A DNA stretch of 64,000 bases, from assembly GCF_005116655.2 (NCBI RefSeq), contig NZ_CP050698.1:2510501-2574500 (forward strand). Direction: 5' to 3'. The DNA comes from Desulfosediminicola flagellatus (GTDB lineage: Bacteria > Desulfobacterota > Desulfobulbia > Desulfobulbales > Desulfocapsaceae). The position numbers and the translations under genes were made by a program. How positions within the stretch are numbered: position 1 is the stretch's first letter; every line of letters begins with the position of its first letter. The notes beneath the pieces are model-generated. The model saw only the letters and a list, made by a program, of their open reading frames with translations, was not told the DNA's origin and did not search any database. Positions 26,556 to 35,731 of the stretch are shown here, piece by piece.

Positions 26556-29500
26556 ATGACGGATGATAATGACACAATGAACAGACCTCGCCATTACCTA
26601 AAGTGGTGGCAGAGTCTGCAGTTCTCTATCTCAATTGTTTTTCTCTTCTTTCTCCTGATGCTCAGCGGGATTGGTGTGTTTGAGATGTATAGCACTGGTA
26701 AATCCCTCATCATGAACGAGTCTCTCAAGCTTATTCACCGAACCGGTAATGAGGTCGTGGCCAAATTACAGCACCGCATGTTCCTCACGGAAACCCTTGC
26801 CTCCGCCCTCGCAAATTTGGGAGAAATATTACCCTCCTCCACACAAACCATGAAAACGGTTATCCCTCACATTATCGATTACGAGGGTAAATCCTCTTTC
26901 ATTGCAGGGGGAGGGATTTGGCCGGAACCTTTTTCCTTTATACCCGGAGTTGAGCGGAGAAGCTTTTTTTGGGGCAGGAACGAGGACGGTGAACTCCTCT
27001 TTTATGACAATTACAACGATCCAAAAGGACCGGGCTACCATGGTGAGGAGTGGTATGTCCCAGCAAAACACCTGACGGAAGGGGAAAGTTTTTGGTCAAA
27101 TTCATATCGTGACCCCTACTCCTATCAATCCATGGTTACCTGCTCGGTTCCCATGAAGGTGAACGGCCGTCTTACAGGCATAGTTACCATCGACCTGAAG
27201 CTTGAGGGGCTTGACACTTTTCTTGATGAAGCTACGAAGCTGACTGGAGGCTATATTTTTGCCGTTGATCGTGTCAACAAGTTTCTTTCTTTTCCAGGGA
27301 AGAACAATATGAAAAGTTTAAAGCATATCAACGATAAGCAGAGCAAGGAAGTCTTCATCAATATGGAGAGTCTGGCAAACGAACATTCACAGTTCCAACC
27401 AATGGCAAGGGCTTTGACCGAAATCAACGAGGAGATCATCTTCTCTGCTCAGGAGTCTGGTTTATTCGATCAGAAACTATCGGATTCCATCGCCCGCGAA
27501 AGCTATCAGATTGATCAGGAGGAAGCACGCCTCATATCAGCCATAATGAGCGGCCCCATGACCGAAGTACTCAGTAGGGATGCGCTCTTTAAAAGCTTCC
27601 GGGTTGACTATGATTACTTCCTTCATGAACCGGTTCTTGTAAACATTTTTCTGGTGCCCGGGACCTACTGGAAAATGGTCATCGTCACACCTTATAACCA
27701 GGCTTTGGCCGCCTCAGCTTCGATCATCAAGACCATCCTACTCCATCTTCTCCTGGGAATTCTTATTTGTTTCGTTGCTATGTTCCTGGTCACCCGTAAA
27801 CTCCTTATCTCTCCACTGAAGAATATGACTGCAACATTGGCGGATAGTCATACCGACGAACGGGGGTTTGTCATTCGTCTCGATGTTTCATCTTCCAATG
27901 AACTTGGCCATCTGGCCGACCAGTTCAATCGTCTGAACTACCAGCTGTCAATGATGTATATGAAATCACAGCAAAGCGAAAAAGAGTATCGTGCTCTTTT
28001 TGAAAATCTCCAGGATGTACTGTACAGAACAGATCTCGATGGAAAGGTATTGATTGCCTCCCCTTCCGCCAAAGAAGTTTTCGGCTACTCTCCCGATGAA
28101 GTAGTGGGAAAAAATTTTACGATTGATTTTTATAAGGACCCTGCACACAGAAAACATTTTATAGAATCTATTATGCTCAACGGACAGGTGAAAGGATTTG
28201 AGACGGAGGTTATAAAAAAAGACGGCTCCAGTATCTGGATATCTACCAACTCACGATTATTAACGGACGAAAACGGGAATGCGGTCGGGATCGAAGGAAT
28301 GATCAGGGATATTAACGAAAAAAAACAACACGAAAGAGTTGTGGAGGCGTTCCAGCTTCATTTGAAAAACATCCTCGATTCAATGCCATCTATGCTCGTC
28401 AGTATCGACGAATCAGGGAAAATCACCCAATTCAACACTACTGCAAGCCAATTCACAGGAATTCAGGCCGATGACGCCATCGGCAAGCCTATGAGAACTG
28501 TACTTCCCTTTCTTGAACCCTACGAAATCTACTACAAAGATATTATCGAAACGAGAGAATCCAGGGAGTTTAATCGGCAAACCATCTCTTGTCTGGAGAA
28601 CAGGATTTTCAATATAACTGTTTTTCCGATTATCTCAGACTGGGTAGACGGTATGGTTATCATACTTGATGATATTTCAGATGTCGAAAAGAAGGAACAA
28701 CAGCTCATCCAAGCACAGAAAATGGAAACTATCGGCACTCTCGCGGGAGGTATTGCGCATGACTTTAATAATATCTTAGGTTCTATAATTGGTTCCGTGT
28801 CACTGATGCAACACAAGCTGAAAAGCCGCAATCTGCTGCCTACTGAAATCGCTACTTATCTCGACACTATGGAAGCGTCGGGGCAAAGGGCGTCGGCTCT
28901 CGTCGGGCAGTTGTTGATGTTGACCCGGCGGCAAGATCAGACGTTTACTTCCGTCAATCTCAATCAGGTCGTAAAGAACATAATGATGATCTGCGAAAAC
29001 TCCTTTGACAAAAGCATCACCCTCATCCCAGTCTATTATCCTTCGACAGCTATCATAAACGCGGATTCTATGCAGATTGAGCAGGTATTGCTGAACCTAT
29101 GTGTCAATGCCTCTCATGCCATGACCTCTATGAAAGAAAAGTCCTCCCAGCAAGGTGGAAAGCTAACAGTATGTGTTGAAGAGGCCGTTACCGACAGATT
29201 CTTTTACAGTGAACACCCTGGAGCTGCTGAGGGCGAATATTGGCGGCTATCCATCCATGATTCCGGGGTAGGTATGGACAGCAACACCATTGCCAGGATA
29301 TTCGATCCCTTCTTTACCACTAAAGACAAGGGGCAAGGAACAGGACTTGGACTGGCAATGGCCTATAATATTGTCCAGCAACATAATGGGTTCATTGATG
29401 TATATTCAGAGCCAGGTCACGGAACTACTTTCAGCCTCTTTTTTCCGAAATATATAGAGGTTCAGAGTGTTCTGGAAAGTGCTCCCAAAATAAACATCAC

Positions 29501-29873
29501 AAAAGGGTCTGGTACCATTCTCCTTATAGATGACGATCAACTCATCAGGGGTGTCGCTTGCTCTATGATTGAGGAATGTGGCTATAGGGTGCTGACTGCT
29601 GAAAACGGGCAAATCGGTCTCGAACGGTACCTACAGCACCGGGAAACTATAGATGCAGTTCTATTGGATATGGTTATGCCTGTTAAATCGGGCTTAGAGA
29701 CGTATAAGGAACTGAAGGCTATTGCCCCGGAATGCAAGGTGATCCTGGCTTCAGGTTTCAAGGAAGATGCACGGGTCCTGAAAGTTATGGAGCTTGGGGC
29801 CGATTTCTTCATTCAGAAACCATACACTCTTCAAGAGATATCTCAGGTTCTTGCAACTCTGTTAAATTCTTAG
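26556..29873 (+). CDS. Hybrid sensor histidine kinase (Cache-HAMP-PAS-PAS-HisKA-HATPase-REC)
   Basis: 1105 residues from ATG 26556 (MTDDNDTMNRPRHY); the frame is open from 26418, but the extra residues include a second hydrophobic run and look spurious. Order: TM1 (FSISIVFLFFLLMLSGIGVF), double-Cache-like sensor with GGGIWPEP and FWSNSYRDPYSYQSMVTCSVP, TM2 (LLHLLLGILICFVAMFLVT), HAMP, PAS 1 (YRTDLDGKVLIASPSAKEVFGY), PAS 2 (SMLVSIDESGKITQFN), HisKA with GGIAHDFNNILGS, HATPase with DSGVGMDS, FDPFFTTKDKGQGTGLGL, then a REC domain with LLIDDDQ and LLDMVMP (phospho-acceptor Asp). All catalytic residues are present. No regulator gene lies beside it, so the output may be intramolecular phosphorelay. 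Inner membrane. Confidence 0.92.
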   Translation: MTDDNDTMNRPRHYLKWWQSLQFSISIVFLFFLLMLSGIGVFEMYSTGKSLIMNESLKLIHRTGNEVVAKLQHRMFLTETLASALANLGEILPSSTQTMKTVIPHIIDYEGKSSFIAGGGIWPEPFSFIPGVERRSFFWGRNEDGELLFYDNYNDPKGPGYHGEEWYVPAKHLTEGESFWSNSYRDPYSYQSMVTCSVPMKVNGRLTGIVTIDLKLEGLDTFLDEATKLTGGYIFAVDRVNKFLSFPGKNNMKSLKHINDKQSKEVFINMESLANEHSQFQPMARALTEINEEIIFSAQESGLFDQKLSDSIARESYQIDQEEARLISAIMSGPMTEVLSRDALFKSFRVDYDYFLHEPVLVNIFLVPGTYWKMVIVTPYNQALAASASIIKTILLHLLLGILICFVAMFLVTRKLLISPLKNMTATLADSHTDERGFVIRLDVSSSNELGHLADQFNRLNYQLSMMYMKSQQSEKEYRALFENLQDVLYRTDLDGKVLIASPSAKEVFGYSPDEVVGKNFTIDFYKDPAHRKHFIESIMLNGQVKGFETEVIKKDGSSIWISTNSRLLTDENGNAVGIEGMIRDINEKKQHERVVEAFQLHLKNILDSMPSMLVSIDESGKITQFNTTASQFTGIQADDAIGKPMRTVLPFLEPYEIYYKDIIETRESREFNRQTISCLENRIFNITVFPIISDWVDGMVIILDDISDVEKKEQQLIQAQKMETIGTLAGGIAHDFNNILGSIIGSVSLMQHKLKSRNLLPTEIATYLDTMEASGQRASALVGQLLMLTRRQDQTFTSVNLNQVVKNIMMICENSFDKSITLIPVYYPSTAIINADSMQIEQVLLNLCVNASHAMTSMKEKSSQQGGKLTVCVEEAVTDRFFYSEHPGAAEGEYWRLSIHDSGVGMDSNTIARIFDPFFTTKDKGQGTGLGLAMAYNIVQQHNGFIDVYSEPGHGTTFSLFFPKYIEVQSVLESAPKINITKGSGTILLIDDDQLIRGVACSMIEECGYRVLTAENGQIGLERYLQHRETIDAVLLDMVMPVKSGLETYKELKAIAPECKVILASGFKEDARVLKVMELGADFFIQKPYTLQEISQVLATLLNS

Positions 29874-29918
29874 GACTCCAGAATGTTATATCCGTTTATC
29901 CGGCTCATGAATACTAAA

Positions 29919-30108
29919 CACCCACCGACTAGAAGTCGGTGGGTGTGACCTCGCGGACTGAAAGTCCAGCAATACCGGCAAAGCCGGTTTATTCGATGTT
30001 AAATTGATCATTGGGGTCTTTTTCAAAGAGATGAGCCAAGTAATCTGCAATTATCTCTTTTGTGAGTTCATCAGAGGTTACCCAAAAGTAGCCACGCACC
30101 CATAAGAG
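29919..30108 (-). pseudogene. IS200/IS605-type end with TnpA C-terminal fragment
   Basis: The minus-strand frame LWVRGYFWVTSDELTKEIIADYL, ending DQFNIE at the stop 29989-29991, matches the C-terminus of Y1-type TnpA ('LW..GYF..T.G.V....I..YI'). Next to it lie three nested hairpins: CACCCACCGACT/AGTCGGTGGGTG (29919-29930 and 29934-29945), GGACT/AGTCC (29955-29967) and CCGGC/GCCGG. Subterminal hairpins are what this family uses as recognition sites. The HUH and Tyr motifs are missing. Confidence 0.75.
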
Positions 30109-30606
30109 TCGACAAGGGGTCAAGTCCGCTTTTGACCTTTAAAGAGATAATTCCTGAGCATCAATAAGAGAGATTCAGGAATTATCTTTGATCTGCCGAT
30201 TTACAGGGAGCACCTCAAGTTAGAGCAAGTGGCAAGACTGATTACCTTCGTCCTGGCAATGTTGACTTCAATGACAAGTTTCTGAAATCACATTATCTTT
30301 GGATATCTTTCCTCTACAGTTGCTCCATTTTAAGCCATTCCAAAGATGCAGACGGAACTGCGATTCAGGAAACATCTCAACCTGAAGCTACTAACGATTT
30401 TTTAGGATTGCCAATATGAATTGCATGATAGGTGTGCGAAACGTGTCAATGAGACAGTGTGGTGTACGGGGGGAGCAACAATGTGATATTTTCCCAGATC
30501 GATTCGGACTAAATACTCAGTGTGTATTGCACTGATAGTATTAGGGGGTTCATAACGCTATATTTTCCGGATGGAAATGAACTAGCATCCTGTTTTCAAA
30601 ACTCGA
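30109..30606. other. About 500 bp of degraded intergenic DNA with one hairpin
   Basis: No gene recognised. GATAATTCCTGA at 30146-30157 pairs exactly with TCAGGAATTATC at 30175-30186. The rest may be the decayed interior of the IS200/IS605 element. Confidence 0.4.
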
Positions 30607-30915
30607 CTATAGATCCTCATCAATATAGCGTTTGATATAACGTTGACCGTTTTTAGAAGAACTCACAATCCAAATCACCAGAAAAAGCGCAAGACTTAAA
30701 GTCACGGGCATCATTTTGGGCAGGACCACAGTTAACAGCAGGAGAGTGGCTAATCCAATGCTTATATATTTTTGTGCACGTTTTTTAGACTGCCTGATAA
30801 CTTCCCATGCTTCATCAGGAGTATTAATGCCGCTATTACGCATTGTGTCACGCATCGACTCGTAACCGAGTTGATGCCGCTTTTCCATACGACCAAAAGG
30901 ATCATTGAGTTTCAT
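30607..30915 (-). CDS. Small two-helix membrane protein, unknown
   Basis: The ATG at 30915 (MKLNDPFGRMEKRHQ) has AAAGAGAG upstream and starts a 102-residue protein; the frame is open to 31116, but that extra part runs into the duplicated cusA/HD-GYP intergenic segment. The N-terminal 50 residues are soluble and charged (GYESMRDTMRNSGINTPDEAW). Two adjoining hydrophobic segments follow (ISIGLATLLLLTVVLP, VTLSLALFLVIWIV) with a basic tail. Family not recognised. Probably an inner membrane hairpin protein with both ends in the cytoplasm. Confidence 0.6.
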   Translation of the reverse strand: MKLNDPFGRMEKRHQLGYESMRDTMRNSGINTPDEAWEVIRQSKKRAQKYISIGLATLLLLTVVLPKMMPVTLSLALFLVIWIVSSSKNGQRYIKRYIDEDL

Positions 30916-31095
30916 AAGGGAATCTCTCTTTAGGAACTTAAAAAAATACCCTCTAAACTCAATACCATTACATTTCAGAAATGATTGAAAAATTCGAATC
31001 TGGTTTGAGAAGCCTGGGCACGCCTCTTCGAACACCAATAAATGTAACAGATAGCAACCAAATGTGCTCGCCTCAACAAGTACCGCCTGCATAAT

Positions 31096-31520
31096 TTTGC
31101 ATTGCAGAATCCTCACGCCGCCGGAACCTATGTCTAAGCGAGATAACTCAATGGTTATTCAGGATAGTTTCACAACCATATTTGCATTTTTTACCATGAT
31201 GTCCGTAAATAGGACAGAAATCCAACCATTTTCATTGTTTATTCTAATAGTGCCGCTAATTATTCAGAAAATTAAGGCTGGCATATTGTGACATTAAGTT
31301 CGGATAAAAGACAAAAAAAAGCATTGAATATACGCTATCCAATGCCTTTCTTCTACCAAGTAGAAAACACCTTTTTACGAGAGCTACTTTCTATATCGAC
31401 CTCTTCCGCCAAAGAAAAAACACGGCGGGAACAACAAGCAACGTTAATAGTACTGAACTCACCATACCACCAACCATTGGTGCGGCGATACGGCTCATAA
31501 CTTCAGACCCGGTGCCAGTA
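31096..31520 (-). repeat. Partial duplicate of the cusA 3' end and its downstream region
   Basis: About 425 bp here match 40605-41030 almost throughout: GCATTGCAGAATCCTCACGC at the left, the terminator region in the middle (degraded here), and the last roughly 45 codons of cusA at the right up to CAGACCCGGTGCC. The copy stops at 31520, where repeat R begins. The cusA piece has no start and is non-functional. The few percent of differences suggest an old event. Confidence 0.85.
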
Positions 31521-31690
31521 CATGAAAAGGGGTCACCCATTAAGAGGCCACGGTCAAGGAATAATACTCCCCCATTAAGGGAAAAATGAATTTCCCTTCG
31601 TAAGGTACATAGTTGCCATGGAACTCTATCTTTGCAGAATACCTGTTCTTTATTGCACCCGTTATTTCAATCTTAAGAAAGTGTCCATTA
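31520..31690 (-). repeat. Dispersed repeat R, intact copy
   Basis: About 170 bp, continuous, matching the two separated pieces at 12424-12512 and 11829-11884. On the minus strand it contains a frame of about 50 codons ([21 protein letters not shown]...) that overlaps the end of the PKD gene in another frame. One end (GGGTGACCCCTTTT) abuts truncated genes in both places: cusA here, udk at 12.4 kb. That is how an insertion sequence end behaves. No transposase is attached. Confidence 0.7.
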
Positions 31691-32095
31691 ATTTCCTCTC
31701 ACATCATTTATTGTGGGAGGCGGGGAGGGAACTGAGAGTCGGGCTTGGGTAATGCCTACCCCGCCATTGGTATCCCGAACTGTTAGAGTCACAGCAAGGC
31801 TATCATAAGGGGGCGTGTATTGGTGACTGATGGAAGTACCACTACCACTGTCCCCATCACTAAAATCCCATTTGTATTCTGTAATACTACCATCTGGGTC
31901 AGTTGAACCACTTGCATCAAAAGTGAATGTGTCACCAGATTGTGTATATGTCAATACAGCAATAGGGGGGGCATTAGTGCTTGCAGCGTCAGTTATGGAC
32001 ACACTTGGTGTTGAGCCCTCAAACTGACTTGCAGCGTTTGAAAGTGGAGAGGACAACATGACAAATGCTACAGTCAAAGCGAGTGATAGTTTCAT
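31688..32095 (-). CDS. Secreted PKD-domain protein
   Basis: The ATG at 32095 gives 135 residues with a good signal peptide (MKLSLALTVAFVMLSSPLSNAAS). The longer frame to 32140 only adds polar residues before it. The middle holds one PKD domain: PPIAVLTYTQSGDTFTFDASGSTDPDGSITEYKWDFSDGD (short motif DGSITEYKWDFSDG) and VTLTVRDTNGG. The protein ends soon after PSPPPTIND, next to repeat R. A larger protein may have been truncated there, as PKD domains usually lead into further domains. Extracytoplasmic. Confidence 0.7.
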   Translation of the reverse strand: MKLSLALTVAFVMLSSPLSNAASQFEGSTPSVSITDAASTNAPPIAVLTYTQSGDTFTFDASGSTDPDGSITEYKWDFSDGDSGSGTSISHQYTPPYDSLAVTLTVRDTNGGVGITQARLSVPSPPPTINDVRGN

Positions 32096-32140
32096 GCTTT
32101 TCGTCTCTGTGTTGTTGGGTAGGTAGTGTCGTTGTTCCAT

Positions 32141-32311
32141 TATGGCCTCCGATTAAAGTTAAGTGTGAGTAAAAAATATCTGATTACAAATAAAGTCCAG
32201 CTACTTATTTTTTTTGGGGGGGCACTATATGACTACCCTACCCTGTTAAACTACCTTCATACAATTAACCAAGTGGACGTTAATATGTCGAAAAATTACA
32301 TCCAGTCCCAA
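32141..32311. other. Intergenic, no gene seen
   Basis: AT-rich, with a T8G7 run near 32208-32222. No supported gene. Confidence 0.3.
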
Positions 32312-32459
32312 CTAGGAGACCGTCCGAGAATACCCTTTCCGCTCATCTCTTCGTTAAGCTCGAAAAATTATCCTCAGAATATTAAATATATGCCTGCGGT
32401 AATTTTTCGAGTTTGCCGCGACCTGAGCGAAAGTTCCTATTCTCGGACAGCATCCCAGG
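32312..32459. repeat. MITE-like palindromic element, copy 1
   Basis: Terminal inverted repeats CCGTCCGAGAATA (32320-32332) and TATTCTCGGACAGC (32439-32452). An internal 12-bp perfect stem, CTCGAAAAATTA and TAATTTTTCGAG, surrounds a loop with CCTCAGAATATTAAA. About 148 bp and no frame. A diverged second copy is at 59918-60067 and a single end at 50405-50425. The 340 bp that follow (to 32797) contain no gene I can name. Confidence 0.75.
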
Positions 32460-32797
32460 TATCAGTTTGCAAGAGTTTATCTCACGATACGGTTCTGAAG
32501 AGCAGTGCTATCAGGCAATGTTCATAAGGCATTAATATGCTTAGAGGGGTGCACGGCCAAGCCTTTCGATGAATAATGTTAACCGCTAAGTAGTTGCCAG
32601 AGTCTAAAAAAACCGTGTAGTGATGAAGTGTGATCTAGAGGGAAATAGGATACATCTTCAATGATGTAACATATCAGCCCAATTCCCCGGTACAACGTTG
32701 TATTGTACAGGTAATCTTTGTTAGGTCAAAATTTAATTGTGCTCTAAAATTTCCCTAGCGTGCATTTCCGCATGAAGCATGAATCTGGGCGGTACCC

Positions 32798-33808
32798 TTA
32801 TTCCCCCACCGTTTTACAACAGCGAAATCCAAGATGGTAATTGTGGTGGCTATGGTCTGACATGACCCGGCTGCCATGCCAGTACGGTGCTCTCCATCTG
32901 CACCAATCCTCATGTGCTCTGTATTTGTCAAAAATGAACCAACTACCTTTCATTTCTGTATGGCCTAGCGTATTGCTCCCTGTACTGGTCATCTGATTTT
33001 CAGCCAGGGGAAGGTTCATATGCTCTGCCGCATTACCGTTCAGATCATAGACATCAAGAGAACTTCGACACTCGGGAAAATATCCATCAGGGTAGGTGTT
33101 TGATCCGCATTTGTCCCAACTCCCACCTGGGCAGTCGGGAGATTTTGAACTATTCGCACCGCAAATACCTTTTTTATACTGAGGCCCATAACTCCATGAT
33201 TTATCGCTTTTGTGTGCGTTATTATGGGCAGTACGCATTCGACTGACGCCACTATTTGCCGAAACTCCTTTTGCCAGATCAAACCTATAGTCCGGAGGTA
33301 ATAATTGTCCAGCACAACCACCCTCCCATTCATGGGCATCACATAGCCGTTTCCCCATAGCACTACAGATTTCAGCCGCTTCACTGGTGCGTACCCAAAC
33401 TACCGGATATTCACATGGTATATCAGGGAATTCGAATTGATCAATGCAGGCTTTTGCATCTTCTGCACGTTCTACTGCGGGATCGTAAAGAGGAGCCATA
33501 TATTTGGCACCACATATTTTCTCATATTGAGGATTTTCATAATCTATCGACAATAACTTGAGTTGTGTTTTGCACTCCTCTTTTGAAACAGGGTGTTTGG
33601 TAATAGCAGGATTTCCCTGCCCTATATAAGGTGAACCCGCGAAAATCTTTCGTACCTGTGTGGCTTGTTCAGCAGATAAACGATGAACCTCCTCAACACG
33701 ATTTAACATTGTCTCATTCTGCTCTTTTAGGGATTGAGCTGCATCAGCAGGCTTCCAACATACTGCAACGACGGCGATAAACATCCAGGTAGACAGAAAA
33801 AGTTGCAT
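32798..33808 (-). CDS. Secreted formylglycine-generating-enzyme-fold (SUMF/FGE) protein
   Basis: The ATG at 33808 has GGGAG eight bases upstream and a signal peptide (MQLFLSTWMFIAVVAVCWKPADAA); 336 residues. Upstream in-frame ATGs lack this. The FGE-sulfatase domain (about 120-336) shows the usual order: CIDQFEFP, PVVWVRTSEAAEICSAMGKRLCDAHEWEGGCAG, DLNGNAAEHM (the 'D..GNV.EW' motif) and YHLGFRCC at the end. Several extra Cys suggest disulfides. FGE-fold proteins range from true oxygen-dependent enzymes to non-catalytic binding modules; the copper-binding Cys pair of true FGE is not clearly in place. It is the last gene of the operon with the DprE-like genes, 43 bp after its neighbour. Confidence 0.75.
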   Translation of the reverse strand: MQLFLSTWMFIAVVAVCWKPADAAQSLKEQNETMLNRVEEVHRLSAEQATQVRKIFAGSPYIGQGNPAITKHPVSKEECKTQLKLLSIDYENPQYEKICGAKYMAPLYDPAVERAEDAKACIDQFEFPDIPCEYPVVWVRTSEAAEICSAMGKRLCDAHEWEGGCAGQLLPPDYRFDLAKGVSANSGVSRMRTAHNNAHKSDKSWSYGPQYKKGICGANSSKSPDCPGGSWDKCGSNTYPDGYFPECRSSLDVYDLNGNAAEHMNLPLAENQMTSTGSNTLGHTEMKGSWFIFDKYRAHEDWCRWRAPYWHGSRVMSDHSHHNYHLGFRCCKTVGE

Positions 33809-33851
33809 TGAGTTTTCTCCCATAAAGATTAAAAAATCAGATAAAGAGATG

Positions 33852-35711
33852 TCAATTATTACGTCGCATAATGTAAAAAAAGTCACGATTATCCGGATAC
33901 CCGAGAAATCGCGGAATATACGAGCCTTTTCCAGACTTGTCTAAAACACTCATGTCCTGAATAAGGTGCTGCACAACGAGGTGTCTCTCTTTTTGCAGGT
34001 ATACTGCAAGGTAGGTATGTTCAAGTGCGTTCATATCTAAATGTATAGCATAGCGACAATCGTAGGCTTGAAATACACGGGCCATTGCAGAAGGCGTTGC
34101 AGTCGAAAAGTAGCCATATATAAGAAATCGTTTTTCACCATTTTCCTGCAAGGCTGCACCGGCCCTTAGGGTACGCAGCTTCATGTTTTCTGAACCGGAC
34201 CAATTACCCGCCCCCCATTTTCCAACGAGACTCCCTGGTATTGGTTGTTGAGATACGGAGTCCAATTCGAGAATAGGAACTCCGTTCTGTCGCGCGTGGA
34301 CAATTCTTTCAAGATAAACATTGTCCCTTTTCGACCATGTTTTCATTTCAATTGTTCCATCATCCAAAACCAGTAATGTTGCAAGGCCTGGCTGAAGCGT
34401 ACTAAGAACAACTCCGCTTTCAATAAATCCATAATGAGAGCCTTTATTGATCTTGGCAAAATCTCCATACTTGAATGCACTGTGAGATCGCTTAAATCCT
34501 CCGGTAAATGATGCAACAGTTCTTGCAGACTCAAAAGGACTGATCATTCCATTAGAGATTAGGGGGTGTATGGTTTCAATCCCATCTGGCCCGGAAGTAT
34601 TAGGAATTCTGACACCATTCAAGGTACGGTCGGACCACTCTACCCGGGGATGCTCAGTTCCAATGGTGAAGCCGAGGTCAAACTGATCCAGATCAAAGGC
34701 AATCAGATATGCAAGCGCGCCAGATTCAACATTGTCGAGACGATTAGCGATTTTGCGATGACTAATCAGAATATTTTGTGCTACAGCTTTTGGCTGAATG
34801 AGGCTGACAAAAATGCCAGGATTGTCTTTTGCTGCATACCATTGGCCTGTGAGCATATCTTTTGTTTCTTTATCAACTTGAATACCAAGCCCTGTTGGCG
34901 ATATCATCTGCTTTGCGAAATCGGGGTTAATATTAGCGGGCTCGGGAAAGCCGGGTTGAGACTGTTTTGTTAATTCTAACGTAGACTCTTTTGCATCTGC
35001 CTTCTCAAGAAAGGCATCTTTAAAGAAAGTGTCTTTAACAAACCCGACTACACTCTCTCCGCCAGGAAGCTTATCACGAATAAACTCAGTTACAGTTTCT
35101 ATATTAGTTCGATTTCCTTTAGTGGGGTTTCGAAGGAAGAGATTGCCGTTACAGAGTGGCGCAAAAACCTGCTGTGATTTTCTGGCAGCTATGAGTTCTC
35201 CCTTCTCAAAAAGTTTCCATGGTGGACAGGACAATACCTCTCTATCACGTATCAAAACGAGTGTATCTTCGGAATGTTCATCAAGTAATAATCGCTGACT
35301 TTGCGGATAGGGGTTTTCGAGATGGTATTCTTCGGCTCCCCTCTTGCTGTCATTATTAAGACTCAGGACATACCACCGATTTACTTTTGGATTCAGGTTT
35401 ATAAGTGTCACTTCTGCGGATTCGCCGTCAGAAAGGTCAACTACTATAGATTGTACACTTTTAAATTGCTGAAGATCGATAACGGTTCCTGTTCGATTTT
35501 CTGTGATTTGTGACGCAGTAGCGGCCGTAACTTTTACATCCGAGACGGAAACTCCATAAAACATCAAAAAAACCAGAAATGTTAAACCAAATCTGATCGA
35601 ACAATGTTGTCTCAAATGTGAAAATCTACAGGTGTTAGTAATTATTCGAACGGGTTGTTTGAAATATCTCAAACAGATTGAAATTGTTAGAGGGGATTGC
35701 CTTAAGTACAT
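33852..35711 (-). CDS. Secreted phosphodiester-glycosidase-like protein
   Basis: 619 residues. A hydrophobic segment at about 42-62 (FGLTFLVFLMFYGVSVSDV) acts as signal or anchor after a basic N-terminus. Residues 60-260 have no recognised domain. From about 330 the pattern VASFTGGFKRSHSAFKYG, GLATLLVLDDGTIEMKTWS, LRTLRAGAALQENG, then TATPSAMARVFQAYDCRYAIHLDMNALEHT resembles the NAGPA-type phosphodiester glycosidase domain (found-N 'a.nGgff', late 'A..l...G...A..LDGG.S'). The usual Gly-Gly-Ser end is changed to DMNALE, so activity is uncertain. It follows the DprE2-like gene by 20 bp and belongs to that operon. Confidence 0.55.
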   Translation of the reverse strand: MYLRQSPLTISICLRYFKQPVRIITNTCRFSHLRQHCSIRFGLTFLVFLMFYGVSVSDVKVTAATASQITENRTGTVIDLQQFKSVQSIVVDLSDGESAEVTLINLNPKVNRWYVLSLNNDSKRGAEEYHLENPYPQSQRLLLDEHSEDTLVLIRDREVLSCPPWKLFEKGELIAARKSQQVFAPLCNGNLFLRNPTKGNRTNIETVTEFIRDKLPGGESVVGFVKDTFFKDAFLEKADAKESTLELTKQSQPGFPEPANINPDFAKQMISPTGLGIQVDKETKDMLTGQWYAAKDNPGIFVSLIQPKAVAQNILISHRKIANRLDNVESGALAYLIAFDLDQFDLGFTIGTEHPRVEWSDRTLNGVRIPNTSGPDGIETIHPLISNGMISPFESARTVASFTGGFKRSHSAFKYGDFAKINKGSHYGFIESGVVLSTLQPGLATLLVLDDGTIEMKTWSKRDNVYLERIVHARQNGVPILELDSVSQQPIPGSLVGKWGAGNWSGSENMKLRTLRAGAALQENGEKRFLIYGYFSTATPSAMARVFQAYDCRYAIHLDMNALEHTYLAVYLQKERHLVVQHLIQDMSVLDKSGKGSYIPRFLGYPDNRDFFYIMRRNN

Positions 35712-35731
35712 GGTACCTCCAGTTACCGCTT

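Noticed and set aside
29919-29990. Closely spaced hairpins that at first look like a short CRISPR array
   Set aside because: The arms differ between the three hairpins, there are no equal repeats or spacers, and a TnpA C-terminus adjoins them; they fit an IS200/IS605 end.
31380-31520. A second cusA-like gene
   Set aside because: Only the last codons of cusA are present, continuous with the copied terminator; it is a partial duplication without a start.
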